A stretch of 6,504 nucleotides of DNA from Bacteroidota bacterium (GTDB lineage: Bacteria; Bacteroidota; Bacteroidia; Chitinophagales; UBA2359), in contig JAHDGT010000269.1 in assembly GCA_020631675.1 (NCBI GenBank), forward strand, positions 1 through 6,504. The letters run 5' to 3'. A program made the translations under genes and the position numbers. The notes beneath the pieces are model-generated. The model had not been told where the DNA came from, ran no database searches, and worked only from the letters and a program-made list of their open reading frames with translations. Of the stretch, positions 6,019-6,504 are shown piece by piece (the stretch's first letter is position 1; each line of letters starts with the position of its first letter).

Positions 6019-6489
6019 ATGAAAAAACTCAGCATTCTTTTAAGCCTAATTTTCATTTCTTTCAGCCTTACCGCCTGTTTTCAAGCTAACAATTCAAAAA
6101 CCAAAGCACCCAGTTCTTCAGAAACAGCTGAAAAGCCCAAGGTAGATCGGTCATTGGTCAATGCTACAGCACTACAGCAAAAGATCAGTGCGGGTGAAAA
6201 CCTCCGCATCATTGATGTACGTACAGCCAACGAGCTTAAAGAAACGGGTATCATCAAAGGTGCTTATCATTTAGATTACAGAGATCGAGCCGCCTTTCAA
6301 AAAGGATTAATGGGTATGGATCGTGAGCAGCCCGTTGTTTTCTATTGCGCCAAAGGCGGACGAAGTAAAGGCGCGTCCAATATAGCCGAGGGCTTAGGCT
6401 TTAAGACCATTTACGATTTGGAAGGCGGCATGACCGATTGGCAAGCCGCGAAGCAGGAAACTGTAGAGTGGTTCGGTAATAAAGAGTAA
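6019..6489 (+). CDS. Rhodanese-like domain lipoprotein
   Basis: The 156-aa protein starts with a lipoprotein signal peptide: KK, a hydrophobic core, and the lipobox LTAC with Cys20 as the lipidation site. A Ser/Lys/Glu linker (about 21-44) leads to a single rhodanese domain (about 46-150). IIDVRTANELKETGIIKGAYHLDY is the usual rhodanese entry motif, and Cys110 in CAKGGRS is the predicted sulfur-carrying residue in a six-residue active loop. LEGGMTDW near the end is also typical. Single-domain rhodaneses carry persulfide sulfur; donor and acceptor are unknown here. No acidic run follows Cys20, so the surface-export signal known in some Bacteroidota lipoproteins is not evident and a periplasmic-facing location is more likely. 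The ATG at 6019 is chosen because the signal peptide follows directly. The stop at 6487-6489 is followed by an A-rich stretch at the window end. Confidence 0.93.
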   Translation: MKKLSILLSLIFISFSLTACFQANNSKTKAPSSSETAEKPKVDRSLVNATALQQKISAGENLRIIDVRTANELKETGIIKGAYHLDYRDRAAFQKGLMGMDREQPVVFYCAKGGRSKGASNIAEGLGFKTIYDLEGGMTDWQAAKQETVEWFGNKE

Positions 6490-6504
6490 AAACAAAAAAG
6501 GCGT

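Noticed and set aside
1..6504. CRISPR array, tRNA or rRNA genes
   Set aside because: No regularly spaced direct repeats with unique spacers were seen, and I recognised no tRNA-like or rRNA-like segments on either strand.

Overview
The window looks like a chromosomal segment of a Bacteroidota bacterium, most likely a Saprospira-like member of the Saprospiria. Start codons lack convincing Shine-Dalgarno sequences. Two promoter candidates resemble the Bacteroidota TTG / TAnnTTTG pattern. The gene set (bacterial prohibitin, ScpA, a stand-alone ECF sigma factor, a lipoprotein rhodanese) fits that phylum. The family-level placement is an impression from the style of the GC-rich dispersed repeats and was not tested.

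Layout: 1-308 has no convincing gene. It holds a GC-rich structured repeat (11-163) and a short degenerate heptanucleotide tandem repeat (171-205). At 309-1124 (+) is a prohibitin/SPFH membrane protein, ending at a strong bidirectional hairpin terminator (1160-1197) shared with the convergent MscS-type channel gene (1254-2111, -). A small acidic-tailed protein gene (2095-2343, -) overlaps the channel start by 17 bases. Further upstream on the minus strand lie an ECF sigma factor (2537-3139), an AT-rich gap, a multi-pass LPG-synthase-TM/YbhN-type membrane protein (3416-4636) and scpA (4773-5570). The 5571-6018 gap separates scpA from a divergent rhodanese-domain lipoprotein (6019-6489, +). It holds candidate promoters for both and a second, inverted copy of the structured repeat (5758-5909).

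The genes do not form an obvious single pathway. Several concern the envelope (prohibitin, MscS channel, YbhN-like protein, lipoprotein rhodanese), one concerns chromosome organisation (ScpA) and one regulation (ECF sigma). The most notable feature is non-genic. The two repeat copies share an identical 19-nt apical segment but carry different stems that remain perfectly complementary: gggct+aaaaa in one, gggct+ggcgg in the other, with matching changes on the opposite arm. The outer arms also differ as blocks while still pairing. This pattern suggests selection on, or a copying mechanism dependent on, a folded hairpin. The element is the best candidate here for an undescribed system.
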